Assembly: GCF_008704995.1 (NCBI RefSeq)
Contig: NZ_CP023747.1
Coordinates: 868,001-932,000 of the forward strand
Reading direction: 5' to 3'
Source of the DNA: Streptomyces nodosus
GTDB taxonomy: Bacteria; Actinomycetota; Actinomycetes; Streptomycetales; Streptomycetaceae
Length of the DNA: 64,000 bases
The notes below the pieces were generated by a model. It was not told where the DNA came from. It worked only from the letters and a program-made list of their open reading frames with translations, and ran no database searches. Positions 47,206 through 56,335 of this stretch are shown piece by piece. How positions within the stretch are numbered: position 1 is the stretch's first letter; each line of letters starts with the position of its first letter. Made by a program: the position numbers and the translations under genes.

Positions 47206-48219
47206 ATGGACCTCGAGGCCCTTCGCTCCTTCCTGGCCGTGGCCAAGCACCGGAGCATCTCCAAGGCCGCCGCCGCCCTCTATGTCACCCAGCCCACCAT
47301 GAGCCAGCGGTTGCGCCGCCTGGAGGAGAGCCTCGGCTTCGCACTGTTCCGACGGGGCTGGACCGGTGTGGTGCTGACGCCCCAGGGCGCCTACTTCCTG
47401 CCGTACGCCGCCCAGCTGATGCGGGACCTGTCGAACGCCTCGGCGGTCCTCGGCAGCAAGGACGCCGCCAGGCCGCGGAGCTTCGCCGAGGTGGCCGGGC
47501 ATCCGCACAAGGTCGTGTTCGGGGTGGACAACTGGCTGCCCGAGCGGGCGGTGCGGGCCGTGGTGAGCAGTGCGCTGACCGGCTACGGGGCCGACGAGTT
47601 CCGGGTCACCAGCCGCCCGGCCACCACCGTGATCGACCTGCTGGAGCTCAACCAGCTCGACGCCGGGCTCTTCTACTCCACCGAGCCGGCCCATCCGTTC
47701 CCCACGGAGGTCATCGGCACCGAGGACATGGCGCTCGTCCATCCGCCGGGGACGGCCCTGGAGGAGACCAGCGCCCCGGCACTGAAGGAGCTGCTCTCCC
47801 GCCACCGGTTCGTCCTCTTCGACAACCCGGTGCTGACCCACCATGCGCGGATCACCACCACACTGATCGAGACCTATGAGATCTCCCGTTTCCATGTGGT
47901 GGACGACTACCGGACCATGCGTGCGCTGATCCGTCTGGGCGAGTGCATCACGGTGGTTCCGGCCGGTGTCGTCCTCGACGACGCGGGACGGCACGGCTCG
48001 AACCTTTCCTTCACCCCGCTGCCCGGGCTGCTTCCGGAGATCAGCGTCATCGTGGGGGTCAGTGACGCCGGCCGGGACCACGGGGTGACCGAGGCGTTCG
48101 CCGGGTCGGTCGCCGGGTTCCTCCACGACGACCGGCCCGGATCCGGAGACGCCCGCCCCTGCGCGCATCGCCCGGTCCGGGCCGATCCCGGGTGCCTCCC
48201 GGGGCCGGGGACCTGCTGA
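47206..48219 (+). CDS. LysR-family transcriptional regulator
   Basis: 337 residues from ATG 47206. N-terminal HTH: DLEALRSFLAVAKHRSISKA, AAALYVTQPTMSQRLRRLEE, SLGFALFRRGWTGVVLTPQG. The effector domain follows, with a typical two-lobe region (KVVFGVDNWLPERAV, ALIRLGECITVVPAGVV). The C-terminal about 30 residues are low-complexity. Neighbours: divergent from orphan ctaD and convergent with the MFS-isochorismatase operon (15 bp between stops). It could regulate either; the layout favours the divergent ctaD. Confidence 0.85.
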   Translation: MDLEALRSFLAVAKHRSISKAAAALYVTQPTMSQRLRRLEESLGFALFRRGWTGVVLTPQGAYFLPYAAQLMRDLSNASAVLGSKDAARPRSFAEVAGHPHKVVFGVDNWLPERAVRAVVSSALTGYGADEFRVTSRPATTVIDLLELNQLDAGLFYSTEPAHPFPTEVIGTEDMALVHPPGTALEETSAPALKELLSRHRFVLFDNPVLTHHARITTTLIETYEISRFHVVDDYRTMRALIRLGECITVVPAGVVLDDAGRHGSNLSFTPLPGLLPEISVIVGVSDAGRDHGVTEAFAGSVAGFLHDDRPGSGDARPCAHRPVRADPGCLPGPGTC

Positions 48220-48234
48220 CGGGTCCCCGCGACG

Positions 48235-49503
48235 TCAGGCGCCGGCGGTCGCCGTGACGGCGGTGTCCTCCCGGCCGGCGCGTCCGGTCTTCCTGGGGGC
48301 CGTCTCCTGGAGGAAGGACGCGGCCCCCACACAGAGCAGCAGTCCGCCCAGCGCCAGATAGAGCACGGTGTGGATGCCGTGGTGCTGGGCCAGATATCCG
48401 GCGACGGACGGGGCGACACCGCCGCCGAAGATCTCCGCGATGCCCATGACGGTTCCCGCGGCGGCGGCCATCAGGCCGGCGGGGACGGACTCCACGGTCA
48501 CGGTTCCGGCGAGCAGGGCCAGACAGCCGTTGGCGCCGAAGGCGACGAAGAACAGCAGCAGGAACAGCAGTGGCACCACCGGCCCCTGCAGGATGAAGCC
48601 GATCAGCATGCCCATCGCCATCAGCAGGGCGACGACGATCACGGGTCTGCGCCCGAACCGGTCGGAGAGGCCGGGAATGGCCAACTGCCCCGCGAAGGCG
48701 CCGAAACCGATACCGGAGGCGATGACCCCCATCTGGGAGGTCCCGATGCCCTGATGGTCGACCAGATAGCTCGGCACCATGGCACTCAGCACGAAGATGC
48801 AGGTCATCGCGCCGCACAGGGCGACGATGGCCAGCCGGATGTTCCGGTAGCGGAAGAGGTCGAGCCAGCGGGTCCCGCCCTCGGGGGTGGCGGCGACGGC
48901 TGAGGTGAAGGCCGGCAGCTGACGGGGCTCGCGAATGGTCCGCAGCACCAGATAGCCCAGGACCAGGCCGGGCAGCAGCATGATCCCGAAGACCCAGTGC
49001 CAGCTCGGCAGGACCCGCAGCAGCTGGGTGGCGATGATGGGGCCGAGACCGATGCCGAACAGGGCGAAGGTGCTCTGCTGCATCCCCATGTTCAGTCCGC
49101 GGCGCTCGGGCCGCGAGGCCTCCGCCGTCGCGGCCACCGCGGTCGGGGTGAACGCGCCCTCGGTGACCCCCATGACGATCCGCACCATCAGCAGACCGAC
49201 CAGTCCGCCGACGAAACCGGTCAGCAGCGAGCAGACCGAGAAGAGGACGATCGAGCCGACCAGTATTCTGCGCCGCCCCAGCCGGTCGGAGAGACCGCCG
49301 ATGAGAAGGGAGGAACACCCCCAGGCCAGCCCGAGAACACCGATGATGTTGCCCAAGTCCTGGTAGTCGAGGCCCAGTTCCTTCATCATCGAGGGAAAGA
49401 GCGGGCTGATGATCCAGCGGTCGAGGCCGACGAGGCCGAATCCCAGAGACAACAGCAGTACCGCGGAACGCTCGTAGCGGACGTCGTACTCTTTCGGTGT
49501 CAT
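48235..49503 (-). CDS. MFS transporter, aromatic-acid/organic-anion type
   Basis: 422 residues, twelve membrane helices. ATG 49503 overlaps the stop of the isochorismatase-like gene by 4 bp, so they are coupled. N-terminal DRWIISPLFPSMMKELGL and the loop GGLSDRLGRRRILV are MFS signature A motifs; the second copy is PGLSDRFGRRPVIV. The sequence resembles the AAHS/ACS anion transporter groups, which take up aromatic acids or hexuronates. It would import or export the substrate or product of the coupled hydrolase. Confidence 0.85.
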   Translation of the reverse strand: MTPKEYDVRYERSAVLLLSLGFGLVGLDRWIISPLFPSMMKELGLDYQDLGNIIGVLGLAWGCSSLLIGGLSDRLGRRRILVGSIVLFSVCSLLTGFVGGLVGLLMVRIVMGVTEGAFTPTAVAATAEASRPERRGLNMGMQQSTFALFGIGLGPIIATQLLRVLPSWHWVFGIMLLPGLVLGYLVLRTIREPRQLPAFTSAVAATPEGGTRWLDLFRYRNIRLAIVALCGAMTCIFVLSAMVPSYLVDHQGIGTSQMGVIASGIGFGAFAGQLAIPGLSDRFGRRPVIVVALLMAMGMLIGFILQGPVVPLLFLLLFFVAFGANGCLALLAGTVTVESVPAGLMAAAAGTVMGIAEIFGGGVAPSVAGYLAQHHGIHTVLYLALGGLLLCVGAASFLQETAPRKTGRAGREDTAVTATAGA

Positions 49504-50129
49504 GCCGCTCTTCCTTCCCGGCCCTCATGGATCTCCGCGACCAGTTCCCTGGTGGTGAGCACCCGGCCGAAGAATGTGCCGATGGTGTTCTCGGTGGCTC
49601 TTTGCGCCTCGTCGCTGCGTGCTCCGGTGGCGTCCGAGACAAAAGCAACCTTGAAGTCGCGCATATACGCCCCGCGTGCGGTGGAGTCGCAGCAGACCTC
49701 GGTGAGGGTGCCGATGACGATCACCGTGTCCACCTGGCGAAGGCCCGATATGCTGGTGAGCACGTTCTCCAACTGTGTGTTGTGGAACGCGTCGTAGCGG
49801 TGTTTCTGGATGACGACGTCGTCGGGCTCCGGCCGCAGGTCGTCCACGACCTGCGAACCGGACGTCCCCTTGCGCAGGCCGGCGCTCAAGAGCGCCGGAT
49901 TGTAGGCGGATTCCAACGGGGACACATCGAAGGCGTCCAGCAGAATATGCCTGGTGTAGACGACCGGAATCTCGGACGCCCGGCATTCGGCAATGACTTC
50001 CTGCATCGCGGGCAGCCGTCGGCGCGCCATCGGCACTTCCATCGGATACCCTTCGAGAACGAAGTCGTTCTGCATGTCGATGACGAGCAGTGCTGCGTTC
50101 TGCGGATTCACGCGCCACTTCGCGTTCAA
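49500..50129 (-). CDS. Isochorismatase-family cysteine hydrolase
   Basis: 209 residues from TTG 50129, supported by AGGAGA seven bases upstream. Catalytic triad visible: Asp in LLVIDMQNDF (near residue 19), Lys in VVIQKHRYDAF and Cys in GTLTEVCCDSTARGA (a Cys-Cys pair; the conserved nucleophile is one of these). Fold members hydrolyse isochorismate, nicotinamide, N-carbamoylsarcosine or biuret-type amides. With a coupled anion-type MFS transporter, uptake and hydrolysis of a small amide is a reasonable guess; the substrate is unknown. Divergent from the G6PDH-like gene. Confidence 0.85.
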   Translation of the reverse strand: MNAKWRVNPQNAALLVIDMQNDFVLEGYPMEVPMARRRLPAMQEVIAECRASEIPVVYTRHILLDAFDVSPLESAYNPALLSAGLRKGTSGSQVVDDLRPEPDDVVIQKHRYDAFHNTQLENVLTSISGLRQVDTVIVIGTLTEVCCDSTARGAYMRDFKVAFVSDATGARSDEAQRATENTIGTFFGRVLTTRELVAEIHEGREGRAA

Positions 50130-50316
50130 CGGGTGGTCTCCTCTTGCGTTTCGGGAAAGCGGGAGGCCCGGATCTTGACCGGAGGATTGGGCGAGAGCCT
50201 AACCGTGAAACGTGTTCCGCCAGGCATAGGAATTCTTTATACCGTCGTGGGGTGGCGGGGAGCGCCTGAGGCCGGATCAGCTGGGTGCCGGCGGGGCGGG
50301 CACAGGAGGGTCAGCG

Positions 50317-51693
50317 ATGACGACACGGCGCATGGACGCACTGGTGATCTTCGGCGCGACCGGTGACCTGGCGAAACTCGAGACCTTTCCGGCCCTGGTG
50401 GCTCTGGTGCGGCGCGGGGTGCTCGATGTCCCCGTGGTGGGTGTGGCGAAGACGGGCTGGAGTCTGGAGCAGTTCCGTGCGTACGCGGAGGCGTCCCTCA
50501 CCCTCAACGGGCTGGATCCCCGGTCGCCCGCGGCGGTCGAGTTGCTCGGTCTGCTGCGCTATGTGGACGGCGATCTCGACGAGGACGCCACCTACACGGC
50601 GATGTCCAGGGCGATGGGCGGGGGCGGGTGCGGCCTGTTCTATCTGGAGGTGCCGCCCTCGCTGTTCGGGCGGATCGCCCAGGGGATCGCCGCCGTGGGA
50701 CGGGCCGGGAACGCCCGCATCATGGTCGAGAAGCCCTTCGGCCACGATCTGGAGAGCGCACGCCGGCTCGACGCCACGCTGCACAGGTCCTTTCCCGAGG
50801 ACGCGATCTACCGTGTGGACCACTGGCTCGGGCTGGACCCCGTGGAGAACGTCCTCTTCGCGCGCTTCGCCAACTCGGTGCTCGAGCCGCTGCTGAACCG
50901 CACCCATGTGGAGAGCATCCAGATCACCATGGCGGAGGCCTTCGACGTCTCCGACCGGGGCCGGTTCTACGATCGCACCGGGGCCGTACGCGATGTGCTC
51001 CAGAACCATATGCTCCAGGTGCTGGCCACCGTCATGGCCGATCCGCCCTCCGGTCGGGGGCCGGGATCCTGGCAGGACACCAAGGCCGAGGTCCTCTCCT
51101 CGTTGCGGCCGCTGACCGCGAAGGACATCGTGCGCGGCCAGTACGAGGGCTATCGCGAGGTCGCCGGGGTGGATCCCCGGTCGACGGCCGAGACCTTCGC
51201 CGCGGTCCGGCTGGCCGCCGACTCCTGGCGCTGGGCCGATGTGCCGATCCTCATCCGCGCCGGGAAATGCCTTCCGGTGACCGCCACCGAGGTCGCCGTC
51301 CGCTTCCGGCGTCCCCCGCACGACGTGTTCGGGCTCGGGCCGGTGACCGCCGCCAATATGCTCCGGTTCCGGGTGTGGCCCGAGACCCAGGTGTCCTTGA
51401 CCCTCACCGGGAAGAAGCCCGGCGAGGGCTGGCAGGCCCAGCGCGAGGAGCTGTCCTTCAGCCGGCTTCCGGGCTCGGACATGCGCCCCTACGACCGGCT
51501 CATCGGCGCGGCGCTGGACGGCGACCGCCGGCTGTTCGCCCGGCAGGACACGGTGGAGGCGGCCTGGCGCGTCGTCGACCCCGTGCTGGGCGATGTCGTC
51601 CCCGCCCACCCCTATCCCAGGGGTTCCTGGGGCCCGAAGGAGGCCGACGCCCTGCTCCCGGCCGGGGACGACTGGCACGACCCGGCCCGCTGA
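50317..51693 (+). CDS. zwf: Glucose-6-phosphate 1-dehydrogenase paralogue, altered active-site signature
   Basis: 458 residues from ATG 50317 (AGGAGGG six bases upstream). NADP site GATGDLAK, MVEKPFGHDL, the substrate-binding helix IYRVDHWLGLDPVENVL, and DVLQNHMLQVL with the catalytic His are present. In the usual signature RIDHYLGKE, the last Lys-Glu is here Leu-Asp, and Tyr is Trp. That lysine contacts the substrate phosphate in well-studied enzymes, so activity or specificity may differ from housekeeping G6PDH. Length is slightly short of the usual 490-510. Not in a typical opcA/tal/gnd operon. Confidence 0.85.
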   Translation: MTTRRMDALVIFGATGDLAKLETFPALVALVRRGVLDVPVVGVAKTGWSLEQFRAYAEASLTLNGLDPRSPAAVELLGLLRYVDGDLDEDATYTAMSRAMGGGGCGLFYLEVPPSLFGRIAQGIAAVGRAGNARIMVEKPFGHDLESARRLDATLHRSFPEDAIYRVDHWLGLDPVENVLFARFANSVLEPLLNRTHVESIQITMAEAFDVSDRGRFYDRTGAVRDVLQNHMLQVLATVMADPPSGRGPGSWQDTKAEVLSSLRPLTAKDIVRGQYEGYREVAGVDPRSTAETFAAVRLAADSWRWADVPILIRAGKCLPVTATEVAVRFRRPPHDVFGLGPVTAANMLRFRVWPETQVSLTLTGKKPGEGWQAQREELSFSRLPGSDMRPYDRLIGAALDGDRRLFARQDTVEAAWRVVDPVLGDVVPAHPYPRGSWGPKEADALLPAGDDWHDPAR

Positions 51694-51819
51694 GCGGCGG
51701 CCCCGGGCGGGCGGGCATCGGCGCCCGTGTGCCCGGCGACGTCCGGTCCCGGTGCACCGCGGCGCGCACGTACCGGGGCCGCGGATGCGGGCCAGGTGAC
51801 CCCGAGTGAGGCTGGGGGC

Positions 51820-52041
51820 ATGGCAAAGCCTCGCGTGATCGTGTCCCCGCCCTCCGAGACCGGCGGCCGGCGCGTCCGGGCCGGCGGCGAGATCCTGGGC
51901 ATGGCCTACAGCCTGCACGATCTGGCGGTGCTCCTGCAGCGGGCCGGGCTGGAGGGCTGGGACGAGCTGGACGTGACCTCGTCGCCCCTGATCGAGTGGC
52001 ACGGCGGTGGGCCCGAGGTGTGGCCGAGGAGCGGCGGGTGA
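51820..52041 (+). CDS. Small conserved-type protein, unknown function
   Basis: 73 residues from ATG 51820 (G-run five bases upstream). Sequence starts MAKPRVIVSPPSETGGRRV and includes the amphipathic GEILGMAYSLHDLAVLLQRA. No domain is recognised. Its stop codon overlaps the GTG start of the FUSC gene (GTGA), so the two are probably coupled and co-transcribed. It might be a small partner of the transporter. Confidence 0.6.
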   Translation: MAKPRVIVSPPSETGGRRVRAGGEILGMAYSLHDLAVLLQRAGLEGWDELDVTSSPLIEWHGGGPEVWPRSGG

Positions 52042-54380
52042 GGGACACACCCGGCCACAGCGTGCCCGGACGGCTCCCGGCATGGCTGCGTACCCACGAT
52101 CCGGAGCTGACGGCGACCCGCCGGGCCGTGCGCACCGCGCTGGTGGTGCCCTCCCTGTTCGCCCTGTGCGGGCGGGGGTTCGGCTCCCCGGCGATGGCGA
52201 CCTTCGCGGCGTTCGCGGCGTTCTCGATGCTGCTGCTGGTGGAGTTCACCGGGCCGATGGCAGAGCGGCTGCGGGCACAGCTGGGGCTCTCGGTGGCCTG
52301 GGCTGTGCTCGTCTGCCTCGGCACGCTCGTCTCCCGTGAGACCTGGCTCGCCGTGGCCGCCATGATCGTGGTCGGCTTTCTGATCCTCTTCTCGGGTGTG
52401 GTCAGCTCCGTCCTCGCGGGGGCGGCGACCGCGCTGCTGCTGGCCTTCGTCCTGGCGGTCACCTCCCCCGCGCCGCCGTCGGCACTGCCGGAGCGGCTGG
52501 CCGGGGCGGGGCTCGCCTCCGCCGCCGGCCTGCTCGCGATCTCCCTGTTGTGGCCCCGGCCCGCGGCGGATCCGCTCTGTGCGCCCGCCTCCCGTGTCTG
52601 CCGGGCGGCCGCGGCGCAGCTGCGCACCGACGCGGCCCGGCTGACCGGGGGTCCGGACGCGCCGAGCGCCCGGCGGTGCCGTGCCGCCGCCGAGGAGACC
52701 GCCACCGCGGCGGTGGATCTGCGTCACGCCTTCGACACCACTCCCTACCGGCCCACCGGGCTGTCCACCGGCTCCCGCGCCCTGGTCCGGCTGGTCGACG
52801 AACTCACCTGGCTCAGCGCCGTCGTGGCCGACAGTGCGGCTCCGCACGAGAGCCGCCCGGCCTGCGATCCCGCGGCGCGTGCCGTCCGCCGGGCGGCGGC
52901 CGAGGTGCTGGACCGGGCGGCCGAGCTGCTGGGCGCCCCGCACGGCCCGCCGGACCCGCTGCACTCCGCCTCGGCACAGCTGCGCGCGGATCTGGCGCGC
53001 ATGGAGCAGAGCGCCACCACCCGGTTGTCCGTGCACCGTGCGGGGCCGGGCGCCCGGCCGGTGGTCCAGGCCTTCCTCGGCACCCTGGATCTGTCGTTCC
53101 GCGCCCAGGAGCTGGGCTTCGTGACGCTCCAGATCGCGGGCAACGTGGATCTGGCCGCGTCCGCCGAGCGGCGCAGCTGGCCGGAGTGGCTGCTGGGACA
53201 CGAGCCGGGCACACTGGGCTCCCCGCTGGCGGCGGCCCAGGAGCGGGCGGCGGCCCACCTCGAGCCGCATTCGGTCTGGCTGCACAACAGCCTGCGCGGT
53301 GCGCTCGGCCTCGGTATCGCGGTGGCCCTGGCAGATCTGACCGGGGTTCAGCGTTCGTTCTGGGTGCTCCTGGGCACCCTGTCCGTGCTGCGTTCGAACG
53401 CGCTCAACACCGGTGAGAAGGCGCTGCGCGCCCTGAGCGGGACAATCGCGGGTTCCGTCGTCGGCGCCGGGCTGCTGCATCTCGTCGGACACCACGGCAC
53501 CCTGCTCTGGCTGCTGCTGCCGCTCACCGTGCTGATCGCCGGCATCGCTCCCGCCGCGATCTCCTTCACCGCGGGTCAGGCGGCCTTCACCGTCAACCTC
53601 GTCATCCTGTTCACCATCGGCCACACCCCCAACTGGCACCTCGCCCTCCTGCGGGTCCAGGACATCGCCCTCGGCTGTGCGGTGAGTGTGCTGGTGGGGC
53701 TGCTCTTCTGGCCGCGCGGCGCCGCGGCGGCGGTGGACCGGGCCCTGGCCGCGGCGTACTCGGACAGTGCCCGGTATCTGGCGGGCGCGGTGGAATTCGC
53801 CGTCGGCCGCTGCGGACCCGACCCTGCGCCGGCCGACACTCCCGTGCAAAGGGGCCGCCGGGCCGCCGCCGCGGCGCGTCGGCTCGACGACGCCTTCCGC
53901 AGCTATCTCGCCGAACGCGGTCCGAAGCCCGCGCCGCTGGCGGACATGACCACTCTGGTCACGGGTGTCGTGGGGCTGCGGCTGGCCGGGGACGCCGTGC
54001 TGGGGCTGTGGCGGCACCACGGCGAACAGCGCACCGAGACCGACCCCACCGATGCCCGGCTCGCGCTGCTGAGTGCGGCGGGCCGGGTGTGCGACTGGTA
54101 CCGGGACCTGGCCGCCGGTCTGATCGGGCACACCGCCGTCCCGGATCCGCTCCCGCCGCGTCCGGCGGCCGACGCCCGGCTGGTCGAATCCCTGCGGCAC
54201 GACCTGAGCGACGGCCGCGGCAGGGCGACCGCCACATCCGTGCGCATCATCTGGACGGGCGACCACCTCGATGCCGCCCGCCGTCTCCAGCCCGCTCTGG
54301 CCGCCGCGGCCCGGGCGGGCGACGGCACGGCCGGCTCCCGGCCGGCCGTCGGCACCCGGTCCGGCAGGGGAGCCTTCTAA
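52038..54380 (+). CDS. FUSC-family membrane transporter (aromatic acid exporter-like)
   Basis: 780 residues from GTG 52038 (GAGGAG six bases upstream, overlapping the previous stop). Two transmembrane bundles flank soluble regions: an N-terminal set (residues about 30-170, including FAAFAAFSMLLLVEFTGPM and VSSVLAGAATALLLAFVLAVTS) and a second set at about 420-570 (GALGLGIAVALADLTG, SFWVLLGTLSVLRSNALNTG, IAGIAPAAISFTAGQAAFTV). This is the FUSC/YccS/AaeB architecture of fusaric-acid and p-hydroxybenzoate exporters. Probably an efflux component for aromatic or phenolic acids; no membrane-fusion partner is nearby. Confidence 0.85.
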   Translation: MRDTPGHSVPGRLPAWLRTHDPELTATRRAVRTALVVPSLFALCGRGFGSPAMATFAAFAAFSMLLLVEFTGPMAERLRAQLGLSVAWAVLVCLGTLVSRETWLAVAAMIVVGFLILFSGVVSSVLAGAATALLLAFVLAVTSPAPPSALPERLAGAGLASAAGLLAISLLWPRPAADPLCAPASRVCRAAAAQLRTDAARLTGGPDAPSARRCRAAAEETATAAVDLRHAFDTTPYRPTGLSTGSRALVRLVDELTWLSAVVADSAAPHESRPACDPAARAVRRAAAEVLDRAAELLGAPHGPPDPLHSASAQLRADLARMEQSATTRLSVHRAGPGARPVVQAFLGTLDLSFRAQELGFVTLQIAGNVDLAASAERRSWPEWLLGHEPGTLGSPLAAAQERAAAHLEPHSVWLHNSLRGALGLGIAVALADLTGVQRSFWVLLGTLSVLRSNALNTGEKALRALSGTIAGSVVGAGLLHLVGHHGTLLWLLLPLTVLIAGIAPAAISFTAGQAAFTVNLVILFTIGHTPNWHLALLRVQDIALGCAVSVLVGLLFWPRGAAAAVDRALAAAYSDSARYLAGAVEFAVGRCGPDPAPADTPVQRGRRAAAAARRLDDAFRSYLAERGPKPAPLADMTTLVTGVVGLRLAGDAVLGLWRHHGEQRTETDPTDARLALLSAAGRVCDWYRDLAAGLIGHTAVPDPLPPRPAADARLVESLRHDLSDGRGRATATSVRIIWTGDHLDAARRLQPALAAAARAGDGTAGSRPAVGTRSGRGAF

Positions 54381-54434
54381 GGTGGTCACGATCCGACGGA
54401 TCCCGTACGAGGAGTACGAGGAGGGGGTGAGGCG

Positions 54435-54890
54435 ATGGGTGCCGGGGAGGGTGCCGGGGCGTCCTTGCTCGATCGTCTGCCGGAGGGCTTCCGGACGGTT
54501 CCCCATGTGGGTTTCCGCTTTCCGGGATCGGCGGCGGTGGCCGGGCGTCCGGGACTGGCGGACGGCGCGAACTGCCAGTTGTTCGCCTACGAGGTCCTGC
54601 GGCACTTCGGTCTGACCGTCCCCGCCCTGCGTTCGAGCGACCTGTGGGCCGACACCCGGGCCACCCTGCGGGTGCCGGTTCCCAGGCCGCTGGACCTGTT
54701 GCTGTTCAACGCGACCGACGACGCCTACGGCGCCCATCTGGGGGTGTGGGCGGGCGAGGACCAGGTGCTGCATCTGTGCGCGGAGGTCGGCCGTCCGGCG
54801 GTCTGGGACCTGGGGGACTTCGCCGCGCGAGAGCGCTATGCGGTCCTGGTCGGCGTCAAGCGGGTGATCGGCTCCCTGGGCATACGGTGA
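54435..54890 (+). CDS. NlpC/P60-like cysteine hydrolase, cytosolic type
   Basis: 151 residues from ATG 54435 with GAGGAGGGGG upstream. NlpC/P60-like layout: nucleophile in ANCQLFAYEVLRHFGL, then DLLLFNATDDAYGAHLGVWAGEDQVLHLC with the His pair, and a final strand. No signal peptide is evident, so cytosolic action is likely, unlike secreted wall hydrolases. Relatives hydrolyse gamma-D-glutamyl bonds or unusual amides. It lies 54 bp after the FUSC gene and could belong to the same transcription unit. Confidence 0.7.
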   Translation: MGAGEGAGASLLDRLPEGFRTVPHVGFRFPGSAAVAGRPGLADGANCQLFAYEVLRHFGLTVPALRSSDLWADTRATLRVPVPRPLDLLLFNATDDAYGAHLGVWAGEDQVLHLCAEVGRPAVWDLGDFAARERYAVLVGVKRVIGSLGIR

Positions 54891-54968
54891 CCCCCGCGCC
54901 ATGGCGAGGGACCGGAGTGCGGGGCGTCCCGCGGGGCACCGTTCGTCGCCCCGGGGCATGCTGGGAGC

Positions 54969-55859
54969 GTGATCGTACTCGCCGCGGTGTTCGCCGTTAC
55001 CGGTGCCGCCAGCAATGCGATGGGCACCGCGTTCCAGCGCAAGGCGGCGTCCACGGTCGCGCAGGGCGGCGGTCTGCGGCTCCTGGTGGAACTGGCGCAC
55101 CGTCCCGCCTGGGTGATCGGTGTGGGCGGGGTGGCCGGCGCCGCGATGTTCCAGGCGCTGGCCCTGGTGAACGGTCCGATGGCCCTGGTGCAGCCGCTCT
55201 TCGTCCTGGAGCTGCCCTTCGCCCTGATGATCGCCGCCCCGCTGATGCACCGGCGCATGCCGACCTCGGTCTGGTGGTCGATCGCCGGGGTGGTCACGGG
55301 GCTCGCGCTGGTCCTGGCGGCCGCCGCCCCGTCCGGCGCGCGGGACCAGGCGTCCATGGTGCGGTGGGTCCCGGTGCTGGCGTGCTGTCTCGGGGCCATG
55401 GCGGTGGCCGTCGTCGTGGCCCGCCCGGGGCGGCCGCCTCTGTTCCGGGCCGCCGTGCTGGCCACGGCCTCGGCCATCGGCAACGCCCTCACCGCGGCGA
55501 TGCTGAAGTCGGCCACGGGCATCTTCGCCGGCCAGGGCCTCGTCGCCTTCCTGACGGCCTGGCAGACCTATGGGTTCGCGCTCACCGGTGTCGCCGCCGT
55601 ACTGCTGCTGGAGAACGCTCTTCAGGCGGGCTGGCTGGCCGCGTCCCAGCCGGCGCTGACCATCGGTGACGCCACGGTGAGCCTGGTGCTGGCCGTCGCG
55701 CTGTTCGAGGAGAGGATCCGGATGGGCTGGTGGCTGCTGCCGGAGGTGGTCGGGGTCGGGTTCATCGTGTGGGGCGTGGTGATGCTGAGCCGGGCGGTGC
55801 CCGCCGTCCACGGGGCGACGGACCACGGGGGCATGACGGCCGATCGCCACCCGGAGTAG
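54969..55859 (+). CDS. EamA-like DMT-superfamily transporter
   Basis: 296 residues, about ten hydrophobic helices. GPMALVQPLFVLELPFALMIAAP and ASQPALTIGDATVSLVLAVALFEE are the two EamA/NIPA-type signature helices, matching those in the homologue at 42000-42926. The C-terminus includes a short soluble tail. It would move a small metabolite or ion; no substrate evidence. Confidence 0.8.
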   Translation: MIVLAAVFAVTGAASNAMGTAFQRKAASTVAQGGGLRLLVELAHRPAWVIGVGGVAGAAMFQALALVNGPMALVQPLFVLELPFALMIAAPLMHRRMPTSVWWSIAGVVTGLALVLAAAAPSGARDQASMVRWVPVLACCLGAMAVAVVVARPGRPPLFRAAVLATASAIGNALTAAMLKSATGIFAGQGLVAFLTAWQTYGFALTGVAAVLLLENALQAGWLAASQPALTIGDATVSLVLAVALFEERIRMGWWLLPEVVGVGFIVWGVVMLSRAVPAVHGATDHGGMTADRHPE

Positions 55860-56011
55860 GCGCACCCTCACGGTGTGTCGGCGATCCCGGTGATGTGCGG
55901 CTCTCGGGATGCGGACTGCGCCATCTGGATGAAAGGTGAGGTGAAGGGTGGCGGCGCGCACGACGGATCCGCGGGTGCCGCCACCGCGGATCGACTCGCG
56001 GAGGAGACATC

Positions 56012-56218
56012 ATGTCCACGTCGCAGCCCGAAGCGTCGCGTCGTCCGTCCGACGACCGGGCCACTCCGGACGAGCTGCTCCATGTGGCTCCGGCACAGGC
56101 CTCACCGGACGATCTGGTCCTCGCCTCGGGCAGGGACATGTCCCCCAGCGCCCTCGCCTGGGCCGAGCGCAAGCTCGCGTCCGAGGGACGGGCGGCGCTC
56201 GACAAACTGCTGCCCTGA
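56012..56218 (+). CDS. Small hydrophilic protein, unknown function
   Basis: 68 residues from ATG 56012 with GGAGGAGA upstream, a strong ribosome site. Sequence is charged and helical with no hydrophobic segment: TPDELLHVAPAQASPDDLVL and ALAWAERKLASEGRAALDKL. No known domain. Isolated gene between the transporter and the Lrp gene; may be a Streptomyces-type stress or developmental small protein, but this is only a guess. Confidence 0.6.
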   Translation: MSTSQPEASRRPSDDRATPDELLHVAPAQASPDDLVLASGRDMSPSALAWAERKLASEGRAALDKLLP

Positions 56219-56335
56219 CACCGTTCCGGCCGCGCCCTCGGGCGCACACCTGCACCGCACCGCCGGCGCGCGCCGACGCGGCAGAGCTCCTTCACGCGGG
56301 CGCGCTTCGGTCTGCCCGGGGCGTGCCGCCTCGCG

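Noticed and set aside
51906..55961. A 4-kb minus-strand open frame (about 1350 codons) antisense to G6PDH, FUSC, NlpC and transporter genes
   Set aside because: High GC forces open frames opposite real genes; the residue composition is Arg/Gly/Pro/Gln-rich with no family motif, while the plus-strand genes have domains and ribosome sites.
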